A stretch of 64,000 nucleotides of DNA from Pseudomonas sp. Teo4 (GTDB lineage: Bacteria; Pseudomonadota; Gammaproteobacteria; Pseudomonadales; Pseudomonadaceae): NCBI RefSeq assembly GCF_034387475.1, contig NZ_JAXCIL010000002.1:682001-746000 (forward strand), in the 5' to 3' direction. How positions within the stretch are numbered: the first letter of the stretch is position 1; every line of letters begins with the position of its first letter. The translations under genes were made by a program, and so were the position numbers. Of the stretch, positions 36,968 to 46,420 are shown piece by piece. The notes under the pieces are model-generated. The model was not told the origin of the DNA, did no database searches, and was given only the letters and a program-made list of their open reading frames with translations.

Positions 36968-39187
36968 GTGTCCGACGTCATCCTGCGCCTTGCCCTCCCT
37001 TCTCCCTTGCGTCGCCTGTTCGACTACCGGGCAACGGCGAGCATGGCGCGCCAGGCGCTTGAGCCTGGCATGCGCATCCGCGTGCCGTTCGGCCGACGCG
37101 AAATCATCGGCGTGCTGGTAGAGGTCTGTGACAAGAGCGAAGTGCCCGCCGAGAAGCTCAAGCCGGCAATTGCCCTGCTCGACCCGGTCTCACCCGTGCC
37201 AGCCGCATTGTTCAAGCTGTGCCTGTGGACCGCCCAGTACTACCAGCACAGCCTGGGCGACACCCTGAGCTGGGCCTTGCCCACTCTGCTGCGCCAGGGC
37301 GAGCCTGCCGAGATGCGCCAGGAACGGTTCTGGCACGTCACCCCTGGCGCCCGCCTTGAAGACCCACGCATCGCCCGCGCGCCTCGCCAGCGCGACGCGC
37401 TCAAGACTTTGGCCCAGCACCCGCATGGCGTGGCCCACAGCCTGCTGGGCAAACTCAACCTGAACAAGGACAGCCTCGACCTGTTGCTGGCCAAGGACCT
37501 GGTTCAGGTCGAGGTGCGCCGCCATCTGCCCGGGGCACGTCATGAGCACTGGCTGGCCCAGCCTGAATTGCCTCTCAACGAAGAACAACGCGAAGCCTTC
37601 GACACCATACGCGAAGGCTTCGGTGGCTTCGCCGCCTTCCTGCTGGCCGGCGTGACTGGCAGCGGCAAGACTGAGGTCTACCTGCAACTCATCCGCGAGA
37701 CCCTTGAAGCCGGCAAACAGGCGCTGGTGCTGATCCCGGAGATCAACCTGGGCCCGCAGACCCTGGCGCGCTTCGAGCAGCGCTTCAATGCCCGCATCGC
37801 CCTGCTGCATTCGGCCGTCAACGACCGTGAGCGCCTCGACGCCTGGCTGGCGGCCCGTGATGGCGAAGCCGACATCATCATCGGCACCCGCTCGGCCCTG
37901 TTCACGCCCATGAAGAACCCGGGCCTGATCATCATCGACGAAGAGCACGACGGCTCCTATAAACAGCAGGAAGGCTTGCGCTACCACGCCCGCGACCTGG
38001 CGCTGGTGCGCGCCCACCAGGAGAACATCCCGATTCTGCTCGGCTCCGCGACCCCGTCGCTGGAAACCCTGCACAACGCCCTGAGCGGACGTTACCGTCT
38101 GCTGCGCATGAACCAGCGCGCTGGTGGCGCGCGCCCTCCACGCATGTTGCGCCTGGATGTGAAAAGCCTGCCGCTGGACAGCGGAATCAGCGGCCCGCTT
38201 CAGCAGGCCATCCGCCAGACCCTGGAAGCCGGCCAGCAAGTATTGGTGTTCCTGAACCGCCGCGGTTTCGCCCCCACCTTGCTGTGCCACGACTGTGGCT
38301 GGTTGTCCGAATGCCCGCGCTGCGATGCCCGCATGACCGTGCACCAGCGCTCCGGCGTGCTGCGCTGCCACCACTGCGGCTATGACGAACGCCTGCCGCA
38401 GCAGTGCCCGCAGTGCAATCACGTCGACTTGCGCCCGGTAGGGGCTGGCACCGAACGCGCCGAAGAACGCCTCAAGGTACTGTTCCCGGACTACCCGATT
38501 CTGCGCGTCGACCGAGACAGCACTGCCCGCAAGGACGCCATGCACAACCTGTTCACCACCATCCAGCGTGGTCAGCCGAGCATTCTGGTGGGCACCCAGA
38601 TGCTGGCCAAGGGTCACCATTTCCCGCGGGTGACCCTGGTGGCCATTCTCGATGCCGATGGCGGGTTGTTCTCCGGCGATTTTCGCGCCAGCGAGCGTAT
38701 GGCCCAACTGATCGTCCAAGTGGCTGGCCGCGCTGGCCGTGCCGAAGAGCCTGGCAAAGTCATCATCCAGACCCACCTGGCCGACCACCCCCTGCTGGTG
38801 CAATTGACCGAACAAGGCTACTTCGCCTTCGCCGAACAGGCCCTGATCGAGCGCCGCACGGCCGGCCTGCCCCCTTACTCCCACCTTGCCCTTCTGCGCG
38901 CCGAAGCCCACAAGCCGGGCCAGGCAGAAAGCTTCCTTGACGAAGCGTGCGCCGCCGCCGAACGGCTGGTGGCCGAGCAGGCCCTGCCCGGCATCGAGCT
39001 GTTGGGCCCGGTACCCGCGCCCATGGAGCGCCGCGCCGGACGCTTCCGCGCGCAACTATTGATTCAGGCCAATACCCGCGCCCCCTTGCATCGACTGATC
39101 AGCGCCTGGTTGCTAGTGTTGGAGCAGATGCCGAGCGGGCGCCAGGTACGCTGGTCGCTGGATGTCGATCCAGTGGACCTTTATTAA
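36968..39187 (+). CDS. priA: primosomal protein N' (replication restart helicase PriA)
   Basis: This 739-residue superfamily 2 helicase restarts stalled replication forks. It has an N-terminal DNA-binding domain ([18 protein letters not shown]), Walker [13 protein letters not shown] near 225, a DEEH box ([14 protein letters not shown]), and an eight-cysteine double zinc module ([16 protein letters not shown] through [10 protein letters not shown], about 440-490). The GTG at 36968 gives the usual PriA start; an upstream TTG would add nine residues. The ribosome binding site is weak. Confidence 0.96.
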   Translation: MSDVILRLALPSPLRRLFDYRATASMARQALEPGMRIRVPFGRREIIGVLVEVCDKSEVPAEKLKPAIALLDPVSPVPAALFKLCLWTAQYYQHSLGDTLSWALPTLLRQGEPAEMRQERFWHVTPGARLEDPRIARAPRQRDALKTLAQHPHGVAHSLLGKLNLNKDSLDLLLAKDLVQVEVRRHLPGARHEHWLAQPELPLNEEQREAFDTIREGFGGFAAFLLAGVTGSGKTEVYLQLIRETLEAGKQALVLIPEINLGPQTLARFEQRFNARIALLHSAVNDRERLDAWLAARDGEADIIIGTRSALFTPMKNPGLIIIDEEHDGSYKQQEGLRYHARDLALVRAHQENIPILLGSATPSLETLHNALSGRYRLLRMNQRAGGARPPRMLRLDVKSLPLDSGISGPLQQAIRQTLEAGQQVLVFLNRRGFAPTLLCHDCGWLSECPRCDARMTVHQRSGVLRCHHCGYDERLPQQCPQCNHVDLRPVGAGTERAEERLKVLFPDYPILRVDRDSTARKDAMHNLFTTIQRGQPSILVGTQMLAKGHHFPRVTLVAILDADGGLFSGDFRASERMAQLIVQVAGRAGRAEEPGKVIIQTHLADHPLLVQLTEQGYFAFAEQALIERRTAGLPPYSHLALLRAEAHKPGQAESFLDEACAAAERLVAEQALPGIELLGPVPAPMERRAGRFRAQLLIQANTRAPLHRLISAWLLVLEQMPSGRQVRWSLDVDPVDLY

Positions 39188-39295
39188 GCTTGCCGCGCAA
39201 AGGTTGGCAACCCGGCCCCAGCAACGGATAATGCCCAGTTTTTCCACCTGCGCATCCAGGCGCTCCACCGCGCTTGCGGTCGAAAAGAGAACCCC

Positions 39296-41032
39296 ATGAA
39301 AGACACCATTCGCCAGCTGATCCAGCAAGCCCTCACCCAACTCGTCACCGACGGTGTGCTGCCTGAAGGGCTGTCGCCGGCGATCCAGGTGGAAAACGCC
39401 CGGGACAAGACTCACGGCGACTTCGCCAGCAACATCGCCATGATGCTGGCCAAACCAGCCGGCATGAAGCCGCGCGACCTGGCCGAAAAACTGATCGATG
39501 CACTGCCGGCCAGCGCCGACATCAGCAAGGTCGAAATCGCCGGCCCAGGCTTCCTGAACTTCTTCCAGAACACCGACGCCCTGGCCAACCGCCTGGACGC
39601 CGCGCTGGCCGATACCCACCTGGGCGTGCGCAAGGCCGGTGCCGCGGAAAAAGTCGTGATCGACATGTCGGCCCCTAACCTGGCCAAGGAAATGCACGTC
39701 GGCCACCTGCGCTCGACCATCATTGGTGACAGCGTCGCGCGGGTGCTGGAGTTCCTCGGCGACCAGGTGATCCGCCAGAACCACGTGGGCGACTGGGGCA
39801 CCCAGTTCGGCATGCTGCTGGCCTACCTGGAAGAGAACCCGATTACCAGCGACGAACTGTCGGACCTGGAGAACTTCTACCGCGCCGCCAAGAAGCGTTT
39901 CGACGAATCCGAAGAATTCGCCACCTGCGCGCGTGGATTGGTTGTGAAGCTGCAAGCCGGCGACCCGGATTGCATGGCCCTGTGGACACGCTTCAAGGAC
40001 ATTTCCCTGTCCCACTGCCAGAAGACCTACGAGCTGCTCAACGTCAAACTGACCATGGCCGACGTGATGGGCGAAAGCGCCTACAACGCCGACCTGGCCA
40101 ACGTGGTCGCCGACCTCAAGGCCAAGGGCTTGCTGGTCGAGGACCAGGGCGCGCAGTGCGTATTCCTCGAGGAATTCAAGAACTCCGAAGGCGAGCCGCT
40201 GCCGGTAATCGTGCAGAAGGCCGACGGCGGTTACCTGTACGCCACCACCGACCTGGCCGCAGTGCGCTACCGCAGCAACGTGCTTAAAGCCGACCGCGCC
40301 CTGTACTTCGTCGACCAGCGCCAGGCCCTGCACTTCAACCAGGTGTTCGAAGTTGCCCGCCGCGCAGGCTTCGTCGGCCATCCGATGCAGATGGAGCACA
40401 TGGGCTTCGGTACCATGAACGGCGCCGATGGCCGCCCGTTCAAGACCCGTGACGGCGGTACCGTGAAGCTGATCGACCTGCTTACCGAAGCCAAGGAGCG
40501 TGCCTACGCCCTGGTCAAGGAAAAGAACCCGAGCCTGGCCGAAGACGACCTGCGCCACATCGGCGAAGTGGTGGGCATCGGCGCGGTCAAATACGCCGAC
40601 CTGTCCAAGCACCGCACCAGCGACTACAGCTTCAACTTCGAACTGATGCTCAACTTCGAAGGCAACACCGCGCCCTACCTGCTGTATGCCTACACCCGCG
40701 TCGCCGGTGTGTTCCGCAAGCTGGGCAAGGGCTTCGACGAAGTCGAGGGCAAGATCGTGTTGCAGGCAGCCCACGAGCAAGACCTGGCCGCACGCCTGGC
40801 GCAGTTCGGCGAAATCCTCAACAACGTCGCCGACAAAGGCACCCCGCACGTGCTGTGCAGCTACCTGTACGACCTCGCCGGCCTGTTCTCCAGCTTCTAC
40901 GAGAACTGCCCGATCCTGGCGGCCGAAAACCCAGAGCAGCAGCAAAGCCGCCTGCGCCTGGCTGCACTGACCGGTCGTACCCTGAAACAAGGTCTGGAAC
41001 TGCTCGGCCTGGAAACCCTGGAGCGCATGTAA
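39296..41032 (+). CDS. argS: arginyl-tRNA synthetase
   Basis: A 578-residue class I synthetase. The N-terminal Add-1 domain spans residues 1-110, the HIGH-like motif is [13 protein letters not shown] near 138, and the DALR anticodon-binding domain lies in the last 120 residues ([21 protein letters not shown] onward in two parts). It charges tRNA-Arg and requires bound tRNA for amino acid activation. It is followed after 1 nt by the SPOR gene, as in P. aeruginosa. Confidence 0.97.
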   Translation: MKDTIRQLIQQALTQLVTDGVLPEGLSPAIQVENARDKTHGDFASNIAMMLAKPAGMKPRDLAEKLIDALPASADISKVEIAGPGFLNFFQNTDALANRLDAALADTHLGVRKAGAAEKVVIDMSAPNLAKEMHVGHLRSTIIGDSVARVLEFLGDQVIRQNHVGDWGTQFGMLLAYLEENPITSDELSDLENFYRAAKKRFDESEEFATCARGLVVKLQAGDPDCMALWTRFKDISLSHCQKTYELLNVKLTMADVMGESAYNADLANVVADLKAKGLLVEDQGAQCVFLEEFKNSEGEPLPVIVQKADGGYLYATTDLAAVRYRSNVLKADRALYFVDQRQALHFNQVFEVARRAGFVGHPMQMEHMGFGTMNGADGRPFKTRDGGTVKLIDLLTEAKERAYALVKEKNPSLAEDDLRHIGEVVGIGAVKYADLSKHRTSDYSFNFELMLNFEGNTAPYLLYAYTRVAGVFRKLGKGFDEVEGKIVLQAAHEQDLAARLAQFGEILNNVADKGTPHVLCSYLYDLAGLFSSFYENCPILAAENPEQQQSRLRLAALTGRTLKQGLELLGLETLERM

Positions 41033-41033
41033 G

Positions 41034-41732
41034 TTGGCTGCCAAGAAAAAACCTGCTCCCAAGCGCGGCGCCAGCCGCCAACAGGCGCCGTCCAAACAGC
41101 CGATCCCTGGCTGGGTGTGGCTGGCGGTCGGCTTGACCGTAGGCGCCTTCATCGTCTTCCTGATGAAGCTTGAACCAGGTGGCGGCGACATCAAGCGCAC
41201 CAAACCGGAGCAGCAGAAATCTGAAAAGGTGGCTGAAGCGAGCAAGACCGCGCCGGCCACCCCGCAGCAGCCAGTGAAACCGAAGTACGACTTCTACACG
41301 CTGCTGCCAGAGTCCGAGGTCATCGTGCCGCCGGAAGCTGTACCGGAAAAAACACCACCAGTACCGGCCCAGCCAGTGACGCCGGTAACGCCAGCTGAGG
41401 CGGCCAAGATCGACACTGCCCGCGCCCAGGCCGCGCTGATGGGTCAAACACCGCCTCCGGCACCGCCAGTGATCAAGCCGGCAGCCACCACCCAGTTCTT
41501 CCTGCAGGCTGGCTCGTTCCGCAAGCAAGCCGATGCAGACAAGGTACGGGCGCAGATCATCCTGCTTGGCCAAGCGGTGAAGGTGGAGTCGGGCACGGTC
41601 AAGGAAGAGACCTGGTACCGCGTGCTGGTCGGGCCGTTCAGTAACCGTGAACAACTGACGTCGGCGCAAAAGCAGCTGGCAGGCGCTGGCTTCAGCAACC
41701 TGCTGCTGCAGCAACGTCAGACCCGCCAGTAA
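41034..41732 (+). CDS. SPOR-domain protein, FtsN-like
   Basis: This 232-residue protein has a basic cytoplasmic tail (AAKKKPAPKRGASRQ), one TM (GWVWLAVGLTVGAFIVFLM), a proline-rich periplasmic linker and a C-terminal SPOR domain (about 150-228, QFFLQAGSFRKQADADKVR). The topology is that of FtsN, so a role in septal peptidoglycan synthesis is likely. It starts with TTG 1 nt after the argS stop and probably depends on translational coupling. Confidence 0.87.
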   Translation: MAAKKKPAPKRGASRQQAPSKQPIPGWVWLAVGLTVGAFIVFLMKLEPGGGDIKRTKPEQQKSEKVAEASKTAPATPQQPVKPKYDFYTLLPESEVIVPPEAVPEKTPPVPAQPVTPVTPAEAAKIDTARAQAALMGQTPPPAPPVIKPAATTQFFLQAGSFRKQADADKVRAQIILLGQAVKVESGTVKEETWYRVLVGPFSNREQLTSAQKQLAGAGFSNLLLQQRQTRQ

Positions 41733-41736
41733 CGAC

Positions 41737-41771
41737 AAGGCCTTGCCGCTCAGCGCGACAAGGCCTTTTTT
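41737..41771. terminator. terminator after the argS operon
   Basis: AAGGCCTTG (41737-41745) and CAAGGCCTT (41759-41767) form a 9-bp stem followed by six Ts on the plus strand. It separates convergent genes. Confidence 0.85.
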
Positions 41772-41774
41772 CTG

Positions 41775-42194
41775 TCAGCGACGCTCGGCGTTGACCTGGG
41801 AGATCTGGCTGTTCAGCGTCCAGAAGTCATACAGCACGCCCAGCAGGAACAGCCCGCCGGTGAAAAAGTAGATGATCGCGCTGATCCACTTGCCTTGGTA
41901 CAGGCGGTGGGCACCGAAGATGCCGAGGAAAGTCAGCAGGATCCAGGCAAGGTTGTAATCTACCCGCCCCGGCTGAAAACGCAGGTCGGCCTCGCGATCC
42001 ATCGACGGGATCAGGAACAGGTCGATCAGCCAGCCGATCCCCAGCAGTCCCAGGGTGAAGAACCAGATCGTCCCAGTGATCGGCTTACCGTAATAGAAAC
42101 GGTGCGAGCCGGTGAAGCCGAAAATCCACAGCAGATAGCCAAGCACCTTGCTGTGGGTGTCGTGGGCTGGCGCCCCCTGTTGATAACTGTTCAT
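41775..42194 (-). CDS. TM2-domain membrane protein (two TM2 repeats)
   Basis: A 139-residue protein with two copies of the TM2 hairpin: one near residues 17-65 (LLWIFGFTGSHRFYYGKPIT) and one near 83-130 (ILLTFLGIFGAHRLYQGKWI). Each has the family G-x-H-R-(F/L)-Y-x-G-K motif. The function of bacterial TM2 proteins is not established. The gene stands alone between the argS terminator and the divergent NlpC/P60 gene. Confidence 0.85.
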   Translation of the reverse strand: MNSYQQGAPAHDTHSKVLGYLLWIFGFTGSHRFYYGKPITGTIWFFTLGLLGIGWLIDLFLIPSMDREADLRFQPGRVDYNLAWILLTFLGIFGAHRLYQGKWISAIIYFFTGGLFLLGVLYDFWTLNSQISQVNAERR

Positions 42195-42362
42195 TCATAG
42201 CCCCCGTGGGTTATCCGAAAATTTTCTAAAAGAAAATGTGACTTTTCCGTCGCAGGCCGACGTACGGCAGCATGACAATCGACCAACGGATCAGAAAGTG
42301 ATCAAAAAGCTGTTATAAAGTTGCGCGCCAACACACATAAAACACTTAAAAGAGCTTCATCT
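42195..42362. promoter_or_regulatory. divergent promoter region TM2 / NlpC-P60
   Basis: An AT-rich gap of 168 nt. It includes a 7-bp inverted repeat ATTTTCT/AGAAAAT (42221-42237) and a TTATAAAG block about 45 nt before the NlpC/P60 start that may act as -10. Confidence 0.35.
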
Positions 42363-42989
42363 ATGCCGCCTTTGTTCAAGACATGGCTGACCCTCTGTCT
42401 ATTATTACCCCTGGCCGCCCACGCCACCAATCGTGAGCAACGTCTACCCAACGGTTTCACCGGCTATACCACCAATGCCGCCGTGAAACATGCGCCGACA
42501 AAGCAGGCGAACCTGCGCGCGCGCCCAACTAACGTCGCCAACGCTCAATACCAGCCGGTTGCAGCGATGTCCCCCAAGCAGAGCAGCAATGTGCTCAGCC
42601 GGGCCGTCAATGTGCTGGGCACCCCCTATCGCTGGGGTGGTAGCAGCCCGACCAAGGGCTTCGATTGCAGCGGGCTGGTGAAGTACGCCTTCAACGATGT
42701 GGCCGATGTCGACCTGCCGCGCACCTCCAATGCCATGGCTCAAGGCCAGGGCGTCAAGGTGGCAAAAAGTGACCTCAAGCCGGGCGACCTGATCTTCTTC
42801 AACATCAAGAGCCGTCGGGTCAACCACGTTGCCATCTACCTGGGCAACGACCGCTTCATCCATGCACCGCGCCGCGGCAAGCGGGTGAGCATCGACACCC
42901 TGAGCAAGCCTTACTGGCAGAAACACTACGTTGTTGCCAAGCGGGTGTTGCCGAAGGAACAGCAGCAGCTGGCGCTGGCCAAGCGCTAA
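42363..42989 (+). CDS. secreted NlpC/P60-family peptidoglycan endopeptidase
   Basis: This 208-residue protein has a signal peptide (PPLFKTWLTLCLLLPLAAHA). An NlpC/P60 domain fills the C-terminal 130 residues, with the triad Cys102 (FDCSGLVKYAF), His155 (RVNHVAIYLG) and His167 (FIHAPRRG). It should cut between D-Glu and the diamino acid of the peptidoglycan stem. The ATG at 42363 is chosen because it starts the signal peptide directly. It resembles MepS/Spr-type enzymes but lacks an obvious lipobox. Confidence 0.9.
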   Translation: MPPLFKTWLTLCLLLPLAAHATNREQRLPNGFTGYTTNAAVKHAPTKQANLRARPTNVANAQYQPVAAMSPKQSSNVLSRAVNVLGTPYRWGGSSPTKGFDCSGLVKYAFNDVADVDLPRTSNAMAQGQGVKVAKSDLKPGDLIFFNIKSRRVNHVAIYLGNDRFIHAPRRGKRVSIDTLSKPYWQKHYVVAKRVLPKEQQQLALAKR

Positions 42990-43000
42990 GCTCACTGGCG

Positions 43001-43095
43001 CCATCGCCGGCAAGCCGGCTCCCACATGGACCGCGCTGATCTTGAGATCACTGAAACCTGTGGGAGCCGGCTTGCCGGCGATGAGGCCGGTACAG
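43001..43095. repeat. complete REPIN between nlpC/P60 and pilT
   Basis: Two head-to-head REPs around a spacer that contains GGACCGCGCTGATCTTGAGA, which is the reverse complement of the spacer at 2610-2640. It lies between convergent genes. Confidence 0.87.
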
Positions 43096-43122
43096 GCAGA
43101 TACCAGTAGGTGACAGGGGGCG

Positions 43123-44121
43123 CTACGACGCGTCGATCACCCCTGCTGCCCGTAAAGTTTCCATCGCCCCCTCCATCGTTCTCATCCCCGCCGCCGCCCC
43201 CGACTGCATCACCGACTGCAACTGCGCCATCCGCCCTTCGCGAATCAAGTTGCGCACAGCGGACGTCGCCACCAGCACTTCCCTTGCTGCCACACGGCCA
43301 CCACCTCTGCGCCTTACCAAAACCTGCGCCATTACCAGGCGCAAGGACTCCGCCAGCATGGCTCTGACCAAGGTTTTCTCCTCGGCAGCGAACACCTCCA
43401 CCAGTCGGTCGATGCTGCTGATGGCCGAGCGGGTGTGGACGGTCGCCAGCACCAGGTGGCCGGTTTCGGCGGCGCGCAACGCCAGACGAATCGTTTCAAG
43501 GTCCCGCAACTCGCCAATCACGATGACATCCGGGTCCTGGCGCAATGCACTGCGCAACCCCTGGGCAAAGTCACGGCAATGGCGCCCGACCTCGCGCTGG
43601 TTGACCAGGCTGCGCTGCCGATTGTGGATAACTTCGATAGGGTCTTCGAGGGTGATGATGTGCAACGACCGCTCACGATTGAGCTGATCGACCAGTGCCG
43701 CCAGCGTACTGGACTTTCCACTTCCGGTCGGCCCTCCCACCAGGATCAGGCCGTCGACGCATTGCGAAACAGCTCGAAACACTTCTGTGAGGGCAAGTTC
43801 TTCGAGTGTCGCAATTCGTTTCGGAATGATCCGAATAGCGGCCCCTGGCCCATTCAACTGGCGAAACAGATTCAAGCGAAAGCGTCCAAGCGACGGCAGG
43901 TCCAGCGCCATGTCCAGCTCATCGCCTTGTGTCCACTGACGACATTGCGCTTCGTCGAGCAGATGCGCCAGCCCGTCATGAACCGCCGTCGCCGACAAGG
44001 GCGGCAGATCCAGGCGTTGCAGTTCACCATCCAGGCGTATCAGCGGTACGTCACCCGCAGCCAGGTGCAGGTCACAAGCCCCTGCATCCATAGCCCGGGC
44101 CAAGAGGTCGGTCACGTCCAT
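43123..44121 (-). CDS. pilT: PilT-like type IV pilus retraction ATPase
   Basis: This 332-residue ATPase has Walker A GPTGSGKSSTLAAL near 128, an Asp box (TLEDPIEVIHNRQRSLVNQREV), Walker B DPDVIVIGELRDLETIR and a His box (TGHLVLATVHTRSA). It carries the PilT AIRNLIRE-like motif as AVRNLIREGR. Compared with the canonical 344-residue PilT it is divergent (GACDLHLAAGDVPLIRLDG) and has a shorter C-terminus. The pilU gene that often follows is absent. GGGAG precedes the ATG. It is divergent from the yggS gene. Confidence 0.88.
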   Translation of the reverse strand: MDVTDLLARAMDAGACDLHLAAGDVPLIRLDGELQRLDLPPLSATAVHDGLAHLLDEAQCRQWTQGDELDMALDLPSLGRFRLNLFRQLNGPGAAIRIIPKRIATLEELALTEVFRAVSQCVDGLILVGGPTGSGKSSTLAALVDQLNRERSLHIITLEDPIEVIHNRQRSLVNQREVGRHCRDFAQGLRSALRQDPDVIVIGELRDLETIRLALRAAETGHLVLATVHTRSAISSIDRLVEVFAAEEKTLVRAMLAESLRLVMAQVLVRRRGGGRVAAREVLVATSAVRNLIREGRMAQLQSVMQSGAAAGMRTMEGAMETLRAAGVIDAS

Positions 44122-44186
44122 GAGACTCCCCAAAGACCATCAAGCAGGTAGAATGCCGCAGACCCATGAGCCGACGGCAGCGATCC

Positions 44187-44873
44187 ATGTCCACCATAGC
44201 AGACAACCTTTCCGCCCTCGCCAGCCGCATCGAAAGCGCGGCACGGGCTGCAGGGCGCGACCCGGCCAGCGTCCATCTGCTGGCCGTGAGCAAGACCAAG
44301 CCCGCCAGCGCCATCCGCGAGATCCATGCCGCAGGCGTTCGCGATGTCGGCGAAAACTACCTGCAGGAAGCCCTGGCCAAACAGGACGAGCTGCGCGACC
44401 TGCCCTTGATCTGGCACTTCATCGGCCCCATTCAGTCGAACAAGACCAAAGCCATCGCCGAGCACTTCGACTGGGTACATTCCGTGGACCGCCTGAAGAT
44501 CGCCCAACGCCTGTCCGAACAACGGCCTGCCGGGTTGCCGCCGCTGAATATCTGCCTGCAAGTGAACGTCAGCGGCGAAGACAGCAAGTCTGGCTGCGCG
44601 CCAGGCGACTTGCCTGCGCTGGCCAAGGCTGTCGCCGCCCTGCCCAACCTGCGTCTACGCGGCTTGATGGCAATTCCCGAGCCGACCGAAGACCGGGCTG
44701 CACAGGAGGCCGCTTTTGCCAGCCTGCGCCAGTTGCAGGAAGGTTTGGGCCTTGATTGCGACACTTTGTCCATGGGCATGAGCCACGACCTCGAAGCGGC
44801 CATCGCGCAGGGAGCGACCTGGGTGCGTATCGGCACCGCCCTGTTCGGCGCGCGCAACTACGGCCCCGCTTGA
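44187..44873 (+). CDS. yggS: PLP homeostasis protein YggS
   Basis: A 228-residue single-domain PLP-binding protein with an alanine-racemase-type TIM barrel. The PLP lysine lies in LLAVSKTKPASAI, and the family GENYLQEALAKQ and HFIGPIQSNKTK motifs follow. It buffers free pyridoxal phosphate. The start at 44187 (MSTIADNLSAL) is preferred to an ATG at 44166. It begins a run of co-directional genes (proC, yggT, metX and beyond). Confidence 0.94.
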   Translation: MSTIADNLSALASRIESAARAAGRDPASVHLLAVSKTKPASAIREIHAAGVRDVGENYLQEALAKQDELRDLPLIWHFIGPIQSNKTKAIAEHFDWVHSVDRLKIAQRLSEQRPAGLPPLNICLQVNVSGEDSKSGCAPGDLPALAKAVAALPNLRLRGLMAIPEPTEDRAAQEAAFASLRQLQEGLGLDCDTLSMGMSHDLEAAIAQGATWVRIGTALFGARNYGPA

Positions 44874-44911
44874 TTCCATGCTTTACTCACTCTTTCCCTC
44901 AAGGACCTGAC

Positions 44912-45730
44912 ATGAGCAAGACACGTATTGCCTTCATCGGCGCCGGCAACATGGCCGCCAGCCTGATCGGCGGCCTGCGCGCCCAGGGCCTGGACGCCTC
45001 GCAGATCCGCGCCAGCGACCCAGGTGCCGAAACCCGCACCCGCGTCAAAGCCGAGCACGGCATCGAAACCTTCGAAGACAACGCCCAAGCCATCGACGGC
45101 GTTGATGTGATCGTCCTGGCGGTAAAGCCACAGGTCATGAAGACCGTTTGCCAAGCCCTGGCCTCCAACCTGAAGGATGGCCAGCTGATCGTCTCGATCG
45201 CCGCCGGTATCACCTGCGCCAGCTTGCAAGCCTGGCTTGGTCCGCGCCCAGTTGTGCGCTGCATGCCCAACACACCAGCCCTGCTGCGCCAAGGCGTGAG
45301 CGGCCTGTACGCCACCACCGAGGTTTCTGCCGAGCAGCGTCAGCAAGCCGAGCAACTGCTGTCTGCAGTGGGTACCGCCCTGTGGCTCGATGAAGAACAG
45401 CAACTGGATGCCGTGACCGCGGTCTCCGGCAGTGGCCCGGCGTACTTCTTCCTGCTGATCGAGGCCATGACCGCAGCGGGCGAAAAACTCGGCCTGCCCC
45501 GTGAAACCGCCTCGCAATTGACCCTGCAGACCGCACTGGGCGCTGCGCACATGGCTGTTGCCAGCGATGTCGACGCCGCCGAGCTGCGCCGCCGTGTCAC
45601 CTCGCCAGCCGGCACCACCGAAGCGGCCATCAAGTCGTTCCAGGCCAACGGCTTCGAAGCCATTGTGGAACAGGCGCTGGAAGCTGCGGCAAAACGCTCC
45701 GCCGAGCTGGCCGAACAATTGGGCAAATAA
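44912..45730 (+). CDS. proC: pyrroline-5-carboxylate reductase
   Basis: This 272-residue enzyme reduces P5C to proline, the last step of proline synthesis. The N-terminal Rossmann motif is FIGAGNMAASLIGGL, and the C-terminal signature is around DAVTAVSGSGPAYFFLLIEA and VTSPAGTTEAAIK. AAGGA lies 8 nt before the ATG at 44912. It follows yggS by 38 nt and precedes yggT by 10 nt. Confidence 0.96.
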   Translation: MSKTRIAFIGAGNMAASLIGGLRAQGLDASQIRASDPGAETRTRVKAEHGIETFEDNAQAIDGVDVIVLAVKPQVMKTVCQALASNLKDGQLIVSIAAGITCASLQAWLGPRPVVRCMPNTPALLRQGVSGLYATTEVSAEQRQQAEQLLSAVGTALWLDEEQQLDAVTAVSGSGPAYFFLLIEAMTAAGEKLGLPRETASQLTLQTALGAAHMAVASDVDAAELRRRVTSPAGTTEAAIKSFQANGFEAIVEQALEAAAKRSAELAEQLGK

Positions 45731-45740
45731 GGAGTTCTTG

Positions 45741-46331
45741 ATGAATGCACTGTCCGGTGCCTTGATTTTCGTAGTGCAAACCCTGGTCAGCCTGTACCTG
45801 GTGATCGTCCTGCTGCGCTTCGTACTGCAACTGGTCAAGGCCAACTTCTACAACCCGCTGTGCCAGTTCGCTGTGCGCGCCACGCAGCCACTGCTCAAGC
45901 CGATTCGCCGCATCATCCCGAGCGTCGGCGGGCTGGACACCTCGTCACTGTTGCTGTCGGTGGTCATTCAGGCGTTGCTGATGGGCTTCGTGCTGATGGT
46001 CACCTACGGCACCTTCGGCGACATCCTGCACCTGCTGATGTGGGCGATCATTGGCATCACTTCGCTGTTCCTGAAGATTTTCTGGGTCGCGATGATCGTC
46101 ATGGTGATCGTCTCGTGGGTTGCGCCGAACAGCCACAACCCTGCCGCCGAGCTGGCCTACCAGATCAGCGAGCCGGTACTGGCGCCGTTCCGCCGCATCG
46201 TGCCTAACCTGGGCGGCATGGACATTTCGCCGATCTTCGCTTTCATTGCGATCCAGGTGCTGCAGTCGTTCGTCATGCCTCCGCTGGCGGCCTACGCCGG
46301 CATGCCACAGGAACTGTGGCGGATGATCTGA
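45741..46331 (+). CDS. yggT: YggT-family integral membrane protein
   Basis: A 196-residue protein with two YggT repeats, each made of two TM segments flanking a conserved P-x-R-R-(I/V)-(I/V)-P motif (LKPIRRIIPSVGGLDTSS and LAPFRRIVPNLGGMDISP). The function is not well defined; the family is linked to osmotic tolerance and to the Ycf19 proteins of plastids. A strong SD (AAGGAG) precedes the ATG. Confidence 0.93.
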   Translation: MNALSGALIFVVQTLVSLYLVIVLLRFVLQLVKANFYNPLCQFAVRATQPLLKPIRRIIPSVGGLDTSSLLLSVVIQALLMGFVLMVTYGTFGDILHLLMWAIIGITSLFLKIFWVAMIVMVIVSWVAPNSHNPAAELAYQISEPVLAPFRRIVPNLGGMDISPIFAFIAIQVLQSFVMPPLAAYAGMPQELWRMI

Positions 46332-46343
46332 CCCTGCGTAATA

Positions 46344-46373
46344 CCCAGCGGCAAGCCTTTGCTTGCCGCTGGG
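46344..46373. terminator. perfect 13-bp hairpin between yggT and metX
   Basis: CCCAGCGGCAAGC (46344-46356) pairs with GCTTGCCGCTGGG (46361-46373) around a 4-nt loop. There is no clean T-run (CTCTTTAG is further on), so it may be a weak terminator or a leader structure for metX, 47 nt downstream. Confidence 0.55.
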
Positions 46374-46420
46374 GGTAGCGCTCTTTAGACTTACGCCTCC
46401 GTCAAGCGTGAGCAGGGTCG

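Noticed and set aside
39113..41260. A 715-codon minus-strand frame opposite argS
   Set aside because: Same effect as opposite gltB; it spans argS and parts of both neighbours and has no family resemblance.
46332..46420. Possible SAM riboswitch before metX
   Set aside because: The leader is only 89 nt and dominated by a simple perfect hairpin; no SAM-II or SAM-I like core could be made out.
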